From assembly GCA_004554775.1 (NCBI GenBank), contig SFKI01000005.1:124001-188000 (forward strand): DNA of 64,000 bases, read 5' to 3'. The notes under the pieces were generated by a model that was not told the DNA's origin, made no database searches, and saw nothing but the letters and a program-made list of their open reading frames with translations. This stretch comes from Subdoligranulum variabile (GTDB lineage: Bacteria; Bacillota; Clostridia; Oscillospirales; Ruminococcaceae). Every line of letters begins with the position of its first letter. The stretch's first letter is position 1. Below, one piece after another: positions 18,085 through 25,483 of this stretch. The translations under genes were made by a program, and so were the position numbers.

Positions 18085-19014
18085 TTACAGTTTGGCGATG
18101 GCTTCCTCGATCATCTTCTGGGCTTCGGCTACAATCGCCTCATCCTCGGGGATCAGGTTGGGCAGCGGGGCGCGCACGCCGCCAAGCTCCAGCCCGTACA
18201 TGCGGCGCAGGATTTCTTTCATCACAGCGTACAAATTGCCGTGGGCTTCGCACATCTTGTAGATGATGCGGTCGGCGTCGTACTGGATGGCGCGTGCAGC
18301 AGGGATGTCGCCCTTCTCGATCAGCTCGTTCATGCGGAGGAACAGCTCGGGCATGACGGCGTAGGTGCCGCCGATGCCGCCGTCAGCGCCCATCACGCGG
18401 CCGGAGACGAACTGCTCGTCCGGGCCGTTGAATACGGCGAAGCCATCCGCACCGCGGGCGGCGGTCCCGGCATCCTTGAACATCTGGATATCCTGCGTGG
18501 GCATCGAGCTGTTCTTGACGGCAATGACATTGGGGTTCTTGAGCATCTCTTGCAGCAGGGGCATCGTCAGGGCGGTGCCGGCCAGCTGCGGGATGTTGTA
18601 GATGACAAACTCGGTGTTGGGGGCGGCGGCGCTCATCGCGTTCCAATATTCGGCGATCGCGTAGTTGGGCAGGTGGAAGTAGATGGGCGGGATGGCCGCG
18701 ATAGCATCCACGCCGCACTTCTCGGCGTGGGCGGCCAGCTCGACGGAGTCAGCGGTGTTGTTGCAGGCCACATGGGCGATGACGGTGATCTTGCCCTTGG
18801 CCTCGCTCATTACAGCCTCGAGCACGGCCTTGCGCTCATCCGGGTGCTGGTAGATGCACTCGCCGGAGGAACCGCCGACGTAGACGCCCTTGACGCCCTT
18901 GGCGATCAGGTGGCGGGTCAGCGCCTTGACGCCCTCGGTCGAGATGGAGCCATCGGGCGCATAGCAGGCATAAAACGCGGGGATAATGCCGCGGTATTTG
19001 GTAATGTCTTTCAT
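18085..19014 (-). CDS. nanA: N-acetylneuraminate lyase
   Basis: Splits Neu5Ac into ManNAc and pyruvate. 309 residues from the ATG at 19014 (AAAGGGAG before it). DHDPS/NAL-family barrel with the carboxylate-binding motif GGSSGEC near residue 49, the catalytic tyrosine in FVIYNIPQ and the Schiff-base lysine in VIAVKNSS. It could be another family aldolase, but nanE, nanK and the anomerase gene beside it make NanA by far the best call. Confidence 0.93.
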   Translation of the reverse strand: MKDITKYRGIIPAFYACYAPDGSISTEGVKALTRHLIAKGVKGVYVGGSSGECIYQHPDERKAVLEAVMSEAKGKITVIAHVACNNTADSVELAAHAEKCGVDAIAAIPPIYFHLPNYAIAEYWNAMSAAAPNTEFVIYNIPQLAGTALTMPLLQEMLKNPNVIAVKNSSMPTQDIQMFKDAGTAARGADGFAVFNGPDEQFVSGRVMGADGGIGGTYAVMPELFLRMNELIEKGDIPAARAIQYDADRIIYKMCEAHGNLYAVMKEILRRMYGLELGGVRAPLPNLIPEDEAIVAEAQKMIEEAIAKL

Positions 19015-19107
19015 ACAAACACTCCCTTTAGTAAGGTTTCTTGAAAATTGTAGCACGTTGCTGTGAAAAATGAAAGAAGATGCAGAAATCTGTTGGGGTG
19101 ATACACA

Positions 19108-19252
19108 GGCTCCCCCGTCCCGGGGGAGGTGGCATGAAGTGCCAGAGGGGGAGCGCTGTCACCGAAGGCGACTGAAGGGTGGCTGGGGGGTGCGTGGCTA
19201 AAGCAGCCACCCCTCACCCGCTGCGCGGGAGCTCCCCTCACAGGGGAGCCTT
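19108..19252. repeat. GGCTCCCC-type composite palindromic repeat
   Basis: Several nested hairpins (CTCCCCCG/CGGGGGAG; GGTGGC...GCCA; CACCGAAGGCGACTGAAGGGTGG; GGGAGCTCCC; TCCCCTCACAGGGGA). It lies between nanA and the first permease gene. I recall similar CTCCCC...GGTGGC intergenic elements as common in gut Firmicutes. It may also lower read-through from the transporter genes. Confidence 0.75.
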
Positions 19253-19272
19253 TATAGGCGGCAGTCGGATTT

Positions 19273-20238
19273 TTAGCCCTTAACCGCACCCATCGTAATG
19301 CCCTTGGTGAAATACTTCTGGAATGCCAGGAACACGATGATGATGGGCACGGCGGCCAGGGCGGCACCGGCCATGATCAGGCCGTAGTCGGTCGAGTTCT
19401 CGGCCTGCAGCTTGGCAATGCCCAGGGAGATCGTCAGCTTGCTGGTGCTGGACAGCATGATCAGCTGCATGAAGTAATCGTTCCAGGAGTTGATGAAGGT
19501 GAAGATGGCCAGTGCGCCGATGCCGGGCTTGATGATGGGCAGCGCAATGCGGGTAAAGGTCGTAGCCTCGCTGGCACCGTCGATGCGGGCGGCTTCCAGC
19601 ATTTCACCGGGGATGCCCTCGCTGAACTGCTTCATCAAAAAGACGCCGAACGGCCAGCCGACGATCGGGAAGATCACGGCCCAGATCGTGTTGTAGAGCT
19701 GCAAACCGCTCATCTCACGCAGCAGCGGGATCAGGATGACCTGCTTGGGCAGGGCCATGGCACAGACGATGAGGGTAAACAGTACACTGCGCCCCACGAA
19801 ACGCTTTTTCGCCAGCGCATAACCGGCCATGGCCGAGGTGATGCAGGTCAGGATCATCGAGGTGACAGCCATGAACACGGTGTTGATCAGCCAGCGGATA
19901 GCGGCAGGCACCTGCGGGCCGCTCCACCAGATGATGTCCTTGCCGTCCGCGCTGAAGCGGCTGCTGAACGGTACGGCAAACTCCCACAGAGGAGCCTTCT
20001 GGCGGCTGAACAGCTTGCCGTAGTTGGTCATGATCCACTCGCTGGGCCACCACTCGGGCGTGGTCGCGTTGATGGAGACCTGGGTTTTGAACGAGCCGGT
20101 GATGATCCAGTACAGCGGGAATGCAAAGGCGATCGCCAACAGGATAATGACGATGGTGCTGAACACCATGTAGGGGGAGACTTTCTTCTTTTTCGTGCTC
20201 TGCGCTGCGGCAGCCGCGGTGGACTTGGTTGCTTCCAT
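19273..20238 (-). CDS. Carbohydrate ABC transporter permease (MalG type)
   Basis: 321 residues, six predicted membrane segments, the first near residues 25-48. The EAA loop EAARIDGASEATTFTRIALP is intact. The C-terminus ends in TKGITMGAVKG, typical of MalG-like permeases. An alanine/lysine-rich N-terminus precedes the first membrane segment. Paired with the MalF-type permease 17 bases upstream. Substrate inferred as sialic acid from the operon. No ATPase is encoded here, so a shared MsmK-like ATPase elsewhere is likely. Confidence 0.93.
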   Translation of the reverse strand: MEATKSTAAAAAQSTKKKKVSPYMVFSTIVIILLAIAFAFPLYWIITGSFKTQVSINATTPEWWPSEWIMTNYGKLFSRQKAPLWEFAVPFSSRFSADGKDIIWWSGPQVPAAIRWLINTVFMAVTSMILTCITSAMAGYALAKKRFVGRSVLFTLIVCAMALPKQVILIPLLREMSGLQLYNTIWAVIFPIVGWPFGVFLMKQFSEGIPGEMLEAARIDGASEATTFTRIALPIIKPGIGALAIFTFINSWNDYFMQLIMLSSTSKLTISLGIAKLQAENSTDYGLIMAGAALAAVPIIIVFLAFQKYFTKGITMGAVKG

Positions 20239-20255
20239 AACTGCTCTCCCCTCCT

Positions 20256-21176
20256 TTAATCCGATTGCGTGACCTTGAACTGCACGGCGGACAGCAGCGC
20301 GATCATCAGGGCCAGGATAACGCCCATGGCATTGCCGTAACCGTAACGGTACAGTTTAAAGGCGGTGTAGTAGATGTAGTACATGATGGTATCGGTCGCG
20401 TGGTTGGGGCCGCCGGAGGTCAACAGCTGGATCAGCGCGAAGCACTGGAACGAGTTGATGGTGGTGATGACCAGGATGTACAGCGTGGTGGGCATGATCT
20501 GCGGCCACTTGATCTTCCAGAAAGCCTGCAGCTTGGTAGCGCCGTCGACCTCGGCAGCTTCGACCAGAGACTGGTCAACGTTGCCCAGGGCGGAAACATA
20601 CAGCACAATGGGCTGGCCGACTGAGGTGGTGAGCAGGATCAGGATGATGCAGCCCAGGGCGTATTTGCTGTCGCCCAGCCAGTTGATGTTCTGGTCAAGC
20701 ACGCCCATGGTCTTGCCGATGTAGTTGAAGATGCCGTAGTAGTTGTTGAACATCCACTTCCACACGACGGTAACGGCGACCGAGCCGGTAACGACGGGCA
20801 GATAGAAGATAACGCGGAAGATGGACGTTGCCCACGACGGCATGTTGACGATGGCCGAAGCCACCCACAGCGAGAAGATGCAGGTGATGGGCACCGACAC
20901 CACGACGATGATCAGCGTATTGCGCAGCGCGCCAAGGAAAACACTGTCCTGGAACAGTTCAATGTAGTTCTGCAAGCCGACAAAGACATCGGCGCGGTTC
21001 ATGGTGGAGTCAAAAAAGCTCGTGAATACGCACATCACCATGGGGTAGATGACGAAGCCGAGGAAGAACACCAGACTGGGCAGCAGGAACAGATAACCGG
21101 CGATGGTCTCCTGCCGGACGAGCGCGCGGCTCATCGCAGGCTGGGCGGTCTTTTTTTTAGCGGCGGAAATTGCCAA
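20256..21176 (-). CDS. Carbohydrate ABC transporter permease (MalF type)
   Basis: 306 residues with six predicted membrane segments. The EAA loop VEAAEVDGATKLQAFWKIKW is intact, as is the N-terminal GYLFLLPSLVFFLGFVIYP segment typical of MalF-like sugar permeases. It is transcribed with the downstream MalG-type gene. A hairpin terminator/attenuator (21222-21267) separates it from the upstream binding-protein gene. Confidence 0.93.
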   Translation of the reverse strand: MAISAAKKKTAQPAMSRALVRQETIAGYLFLLPSLVFFLGFVIYPMVMCVFTSFFDSTMNRADVFVGLQNYIELFQDSVFLGALRNTLIIVVVSVPITCIFSLWVASAIVNMPSWATSIFRVIFYLPVVTGSVAVTVVWKWMFNNYYGIFNYIGKTMGVLDQNINWLGDSKYALGCIILILLTTSVGQPIVLYVSALGNVDQSLVEAAEVDGATKLQAFWKIKWPQIMPTTLYILVITTINSFQCFALIQLLTSGGPNHATDTIMYYIYYTAFKLYRYGYGNAMGVILALMIALLSAVQFKVTQSD

Positions 21177-21221
21177 GAGAAATCTCTCCTTTCCGTGGGG
21201 GAAGTGTAAAGGTGTTTCGAT

Positions 21222-21267
21222 AAAAAGCGGCGTCCTACCGCTGCATTGTGTCAGAGGTCGGACGCCG
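21222..21267 (-). terminator. Intra-operon attenuator between binding protein and permeases
   Basis: CGGCGTCC/GGACGCCG arms (21228-21235, 21260-21267). Read on the minus strand, T5 follows. The position fits partial termination so that binding protein exceeds permeases. Confidence 0.65.
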
Positions 21268-21325
21268 TGGTGACCGGCGGCAGTTTGCGGTGCCCGCGGG
21301 TCAATCAGTTACTTTGGGTGGCGGT

Positions 21326-22684
21326 TCAGGATGCACTGGCAGCTGCGTTGGCAGTGGTGCAGAACTCGTTGACGGCAGTGGTTACGTCAGCGCCGGAGCC
21401 AACCTGCTGGAGCATGTTCCACCAAGCGGTGCGAGCCTCGGCCCAGCCGGGAACGACCTGATAGTAGTCGCCCAGGTAAGGCATGAGCTTCTGGTACTCG
21501 CTCATGATCTCGTCGTCTTTGTACAGGTCAGACAGAGAGTTCTTGACAGAGAAGTAAGTAGAGGTCTTGACAGCCTTGGCAGTCTCGTCAGAGTTCGCCA
21601 TGAAGTCGATGAAGGTCTTGGAAGCGGCGATCTTGTTCTCGTCGCCGTTATCGAAAATGCCGAAGCCCCAGATGCCGCCGCAGAGCTGCGGGTCGCCGGA
21701 ATCGGTCGGGAACGCCATGAACAGGATGTCGTCGCCGCTGTTGGTGGTGCCGGCAGGGCCGTTATCGGAGTTGGTCTGCTGCGCGATGTTCCAGCAGAAA
21801 GCCATCTGCAGGGTGCCGTTGCGGAAGAGGGTGATCTCCTCGCCACCGTTGATGGAAGCGTCGAAGTTGATGCCGTCCTGATCGTACAGGGCCTGGATGG
21901 CCTTGATGTTCTCGGCGGAGTCAGCGGTGTACTTGGTGTGGGCTGCATCGGTGAAGGTGCCGCCGTACATGTTGTTGATGATGGCGCGGGTGCCCTGGTC
22001 GCCGCCCTGGCCGCTGCAATAGATCGCGCCGACGTCGGTCTTGCCGGAATCGTAGACGGCCTGCACAGCCTTCAGGAAGTTCTCGGTGGTCCAGGTGTGG
22101 TTCTCCTCGTCGACGTACTGCATTGCGTCGGCGGCCTCAAACACGGTCTTGTTGATGGCCATGCAGTGGGCGGTCATGCACAGGGGGTACTCGTAGTAAG
22201 CGCCGCTGCTGTCCTTGCAGGCGGCCTCAACGCTGGCGTTGATGTCGGCTTTCTGCTCATCGGTCCACAGGTCGCTCAGGTCGACCATCAGGCCCTTGGC
22301 GCCCCAGTTAGCGACCAGACGCTCGGGACCTTCCATGACGAGGTCAGGTGCGGAGCCGCCCTCGATGGCGGTGTTGACCTGGTCGTCACCGTTGGTGTAG
22401 TCGAGGTACTCGACAGTCACGTGGATGTCAGGATACTGGGCGTTGAAGTCGGCCAGCAGTTCATTGACGGAATCGGAATCGCCCCACTTGCCGATGGGGT
22501 AGGTCCACAGGGTGATGTCGGCGGCCTGGCCGGCTTCGGTGGATTCTGCGGGAGCAGCTGCAGAGGTAGTGGACTCTGCGGTGCTTGCAGGTGCGGCAGA
22601 ACTGGAAGCGGCGCCGCCGCCACAGCCTACCAACAGGCTGGCTGCCATACCGGCTGCCAAGAGAGCGGATACTTTCTTTTTCAT
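21326..22684 (-). CDS. Extracellular solute-binding lipoprotein (probable sialic acid ABC importer)
   Basis: 452 residues. Lipoprotein signal peptide with the lipobox LLVGC (lipidated Cys at residue 21), then a serine/alanine/threonine-rich linker to about residue 52. Next is a family 1-type sugar-binding fold (ITLWTYPIGKWGD, YLDYTNGDDQVNTAIEGGSAPDLVMEGPE in parts). It is the first gene of the nan operon, with a sigma-A promoter and operator upstream at 22771-22799. Neu5Ac specificity is inferred only from the catabolic genes downstream. Confidence 0.92.
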   Translation of the reverse strand: MKKKVSALLAAGMAASLLVGCGGGAASSSAAPASTAESTTSAAAPAESTEAGQAADITLWTYPIGKWGDSDSVNELLADFNAQYPDIHVTVEYLDYTNGDDQVNTAIEGGSAPDLVMEGPERLVANWGAKGLMVDLSDLWTDEQKADINASVEAACKDSSGAYYEYPLCMTAHCMAINKTVFEAADAMQYVDEENHTWTTENFLKAVQAVYDSGKTDVGAIYCSGQGGDQGTRAIINNMYGGTFTDAAHTKYTADSAENIKAIQALYDQDGINFDASINGGEEITLFRNGTLQMAFCWNIAQQTNSDNGPAGTTNSGDDILFMAFPTDSGDPQLCGGIWGFGIFDNGDENKIAASKTFIDFMANSDETAKAVKTSTYFSVKNSLSDLYKDDEIMSEYQKLMPYLGDYYQVVPGWAEARTAWWNMLQQVGSGADVTTAVNEFCTTANAAASAS

Positions 22685-22770
22685 AGTGATTCTCCTTCTT
22701 TGCCTTGCGGCGTTTGTTGCCTTGCGGCCTGTGAGAGCTGCGTCCGATCTGCTGCCCTCGTGATGTCTCT

Positions 22771-22799
22771 ATTTTAGAAAAATATTTTCATTTTGTCCA
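22771..22799 (-). promoter_or_regulatory. nan operon promoter with embedded operator
   Basis: Minus strand: -35 TGGACA (22794-22799), 17-base spacer, -10 TAAAAT (22771-22776). The spacer holds GAAAAATATTTTC (22777-22789), a near-palindrome that recurs with one change at 23140-23152. Confidence 0.75.
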
Positions 22800-23111
22800 T
22801 ACACGAAACGCACAATCCTTTTGCTAAATAGTTGTCACTTTGCACAACCGGGAGACACAAGGGGTGGTTATTGTCCAATAAATGCCTGTATTTTGTGGTG
22901 ATGCTGCTTCCCTGCCACATCAATGCGGAACGAAGCAGCGACTGTTTCCGTATATTTGCAGGAAAATTTTCACCGCTTCTGTGCACTAAAGCGGCGATAA
23001 CAGGCAAAAAAGATGGTGTAAAGGCCAAGGGCAGGCTTTGATGCGCTTGTTTTATTGCATATTGCACAATGCGGCAACTGAAAAATTGGAAATTTGTTAC
23101 ATTGTATGGAA
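22800..23111. other. Intergenic stretch with nothing recognised
   Basis: AT-rich relative to its neighbours. Only a short GTTGT/ACAAC hairpin (near 22829) was noticed; no gene, repeat or further promoter that I can support. Confidence 0.5.
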
Positions 23112-23152
23112 TTGAATTTTCTTGTATACTGGTTTTATAGAAAAATAATTTC
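23112..23152 (+). promoter_or_regulatory. Promoter and operator of the esterase-rpiR unit
   Basis: -35 TTGAAT (23112-23117), 17-18 base spacer, -10 TTATAG or TATAGA (about 23135-23141). It is directly overlapped by GAAAAATAATTTC (23140-23152), matching the nan promoter motif at 12 of 13 bases. Confidence 0.65.
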
Positions 23153-23269
23153 TTATCAATCTCGATGGTGCTTCTTTCTTCCTTTATGAATCTAAGACAG
23201 CTGCGGGGTCGGGTGCAAGCGCTGCCCCCCCTTTTTATAGTAAAGAAGCGCTGCCCACGGGAGGCTTGT

Positions 23270-23941
23270 ATGAACTATTCCAATATTACCGAGCGCCGCG
23301 TGCTTTGCTACGGCGATTCCAACACCTACGGCTACGACCCGGCCCGCGACGGCCGTTACGGCGAGACCGAGCGCTATCCCCGCGTGCTGCAAGCCCTGCT
23401 TGGCAGCGAGTGGGCCGTGATCGAGGAAGGGCTGCCCGGCCGCACGGCCGTGTTTGACGACCCCATCACCGAGGCAATGAACGGCCTGAAAACCATCAAC
23501 CCGGTGCTGATGAGCCACGCACCGCTTGACACTGTGACGATCATGCTGGGCACCAACGACAGCAAGGCGCGGTTCGGCTGCAATTCCTATCTGATCGCAC
23601 TGGGCATCACGCGGCTGGTGAAAAAGGCCCTGCATACCGATTGCTGGCGCGATAACGCCCACCCGGACGTGCTGGTCATCGTGCCGCCGTCCATCACGCC
23701 GGAATACGACAAGCTGAAATTTCGCGACGAGATGGGCCCCGGCTGCCACGAGCGCTGCGCGGGCATCGCCGCCCAATTGGAGCCGATGCTGCAAGGCATC
23801 CCCGGAGTGCGTTTTTTTGACGCCAACCTGCTGCCCGGGGCGGGGTGCTCCCCCCTCGACGGCATGCACCTGACGGTGGAAGCGCACAAAGCTGTGGCCG
23901 AGGCCTTGCAAAAGGCGTTGACTGGCGCTACAATAGTATAA
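23270..23941 (+). CDS. SGNH/GDSL hydrolase (possible sialate O-acetylesterase)
   Basis: 223 residues from the ATG at 23270 (GGGAGG before it). SGNH blocks are visible: GDSNTYG with the nucleophile serine near residue 16, the block-II glycine, LGTNDSK, and C-terminal DGMHLT with the catalytic Asp-His pair. There is no signal peptide, so it is cytoplasmic. It lies upstream of an RpiR regulator and divergent from the nan operon, with the same operator motif. Removal of O-acetyl groups from imported sialic acid is therefore a reasonable inference. Arylesterase activity is the alternative. Confidence 0.85.
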   Translation: MNYSNITERRVLCYGDSNTYGYDPARDGRYGETERYPRVLQALLGSEWAVIEEGLPGRTAVFDDPITEAMNGLKTINPVLMSHAPLDTVTIMLGTNDSKARFGCNSYLIALGITRLVKKALHTDCWRDNAHPDVLVIVPPSITPEYDKLKFRDEMGPGCHERCAGIAAQLEPMLQGIPGVRFFDANLLPGAGCSPLDGMHLTVEAHKAVAEALQKALTGATIV

Positions 23942-24015
23942 AGTAACAGCCGCAGCGCCTTTTGAGGTGGTTAAGTAAGCGCAGCGCGGCGAGACGTGCA
24001 AAGGATCTTCATCTT

Positions 24016-24861
24016 ATGGTTGAGCAGAACTTTTGGGAAATACTGCGTGCCCGGCACGGCAGCCTGACCAAGTCGGGCGCGATCGTGGCGGACTATCTGG
24101 TGCAGCACGCCGAGGATGCGCAGTACCTGTCCATTTCCTCCCTGGCAAAGGCGTGCGGCGTGGCGGAAGCAACGATCTTCCGGTTCTGCCGCTCTTTGGG
24201 ATTTGACGGTTATAATGAGATGAAGATCGCGCTGGCCAAGGCTAACGCCATGGCTGTGCCGGTCGCGCTGAAGCTGGAGCCGGGCGTAGATACGCAGATT
24301 TTGTGTACCCACGCCTACAACACCGCCATTGAAGCGCTGAACGGCACCCGCAACGCGCTCGACCCTGCTGCCATCGACCAGGCTGCCACGCTGTTGCAGC
24401 GCGCACGGCAGGTGTTCTGCTTTGGGCAGGGCGGCAGCAGTTTGCTGGCCAGCGATATCTGGGCGCGGTTTGCAACGATTTCCACCAAGTTCCACACCTC
24501 CGGCGACAGCCATATGCAGGCCATCGCGGCCAGCCTGATGGGGCCCGAGGACGTGGTGCTGTTTGTCTCCTACTCGGGCGCGACGCGCGACATGATGGAT
24601 ACGCTGCGCCTTGCCAAAGAGAACGGCGCCAAGGTCATTTTGCTGACCCATTACAACGATGCACCCGGCACGGCGCTGGCCGATGTGGTGCTGCTGTGCG
24701 GTGCCAAGGAAAGCCCGCTCGACCCAGGCAGCATGCCGGTCAAGCTGGCGGTGCTCTTCGTCGCAAACGTTCTGGTTTTGCGCTACACGCTGGATAATCA
24801 GGAGCTTGTCACCATCTCCCGCGAGCGCACCGCCAAAGCATTGGGAAACAAATTGCTGTAA
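24016..24861 (+). CDS. nanR: RpiR-family transcriptional regulator (probable sialic acid repressor)
   Basis: 281 residues from the ATG at 24016 (AAAGGA upstream). N-terminal HTH_6 domain (SISSLAKACGVAEATIFRFC, then RSLGFDGYNEMKIAL). C-terminal SIS sugar-phosphate domain from about residue 125 (VFCFGQGGSSLLASD, VVLFVSYSGATRDMMD, AKVILLTHY). RpiR-type regulators control sialic-acid genes in several Firmicutes and sense a phosphosugar such as ManNAc-6-phosphate. Two operator-like motifs flank the intergenic region, one on each divergent promoter. The nanR name is inferred from context. Confidence 0.86.
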   Translation: MVEQNFWEILRARHGSLTKSGAIVADYLVQHAEDAQYLSISSLAKACGVAEATIFRFCRSLGFDGYNEMKIALAKANAMAVPVALKLEPGVDTQILCTHAYNTAIEALNGTRNALDPAAIDQAATLLQRARQVFCFGQGGSSLLASDIWARFATISTKFHTSGDSHMQAIAASLMGPEDVVLFVSYSGATRDMMDTLRLAKENGAKVILLTHYNDAPGTALADVVLLCGAKESPLDPGSMPVKLAVLFVANVLVLRYTLDNQELVTISRERTAKALGNKLL

Positions 24862-24876
24862 CTGCGTTATAAACAC

Positions 24877-24910
24877 AAAAGCCGGTCGCCCCGTAAGCGA
24901 CCGGCTTTTT
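24877..24910 (+). terminator. Terminator between rpiR and the GtrA-like gene (bidirectional)
   Basis: AAAAGCCGGTCGC/GCGACCGGCTTTTT with a 7-base loop; serves both converging genes. Confidence 0.92.
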
Positions 24911-24917
24911 GCGTGAT

Positions 24918-25472
24918 TCAGTTGTTGCTCTGTGCCCCTTCGGGGAAGATGATCTTGTTGACGAAGAAGAAAATCACCATCGAGATGCCGCCGTTGAGTA
25001 CCGTGGTGCCGATGTTGTAAATAAAGTCCGGCACGAGCAGCCCGGCAACGGCAACCCAGACACAGTTGATCGAGTTGACGATGCAGGTGATGATGCAGAA
25101 CGCCAGCACGTACCAGCCGATCTGCTTGGCTAAATTGCCCTTGCTGCGGAACACAAAGTTGCGCTGGATCGGGAAGTTGATGCACTCGCCCAGCACCATG
25201 GCAACCATGTAGGCGCAGAAGTACGGCAGACCGCCGTGTGCGGCATCGTAGCCGAGAATATTCCACTGGAACGTTTCGCCAAACAGCGTGACCGGGATGC
25301 CCGGCCAGCCGAAATCCACGACCGGCAGGCTGGCAAACGCCTTGGGCAGAAATTGCAGCAGCAGATACTTAAAAACCGTGATGAGGTTGGACACGATGAC
25401 GAATAAGCCGCCCTCGCGCACCCACTTGGCAGCGGCGGGGTGTTTGGCCGCAAAGGTATTCCAGAATTGCAT
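24918..25472 (-). CDS. GtrA-like multi-pass membrane protein
   Basis: 184 residues from the ATG at 25472 (GGAGGT upstream). Four hydrophobic segments. The GtrA-type signature is the stretch INFPIQRNFVFRSKG after the second segment. GtrA proteins are linked to moving lipid-linked sugars across the membrane. It follows a GH3 gene by 11 bases, so it is likely cotranscribed. The role with the glycosidase is unknown. Confidence 0.75.
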   Translation of the reverse strand: MQFWNTFAAKHPAAAKWVREGGLFVIVSNLITVFKYLLLQFLPKAFASLPVVDFGWPGIPVTLFGETFQWNILGYDAAHGGLPYFCAYMVAMVLGECINFPIQRNFVFRSKGNLAKQIGWYVLAFCIITCIVNSINCVWVAVAGLLVPDFIYNIGTTVLNGGISMVIFFFVNKIIFPEGAQSNN

Positions 25473-25483
25473 AGACACCTCCA

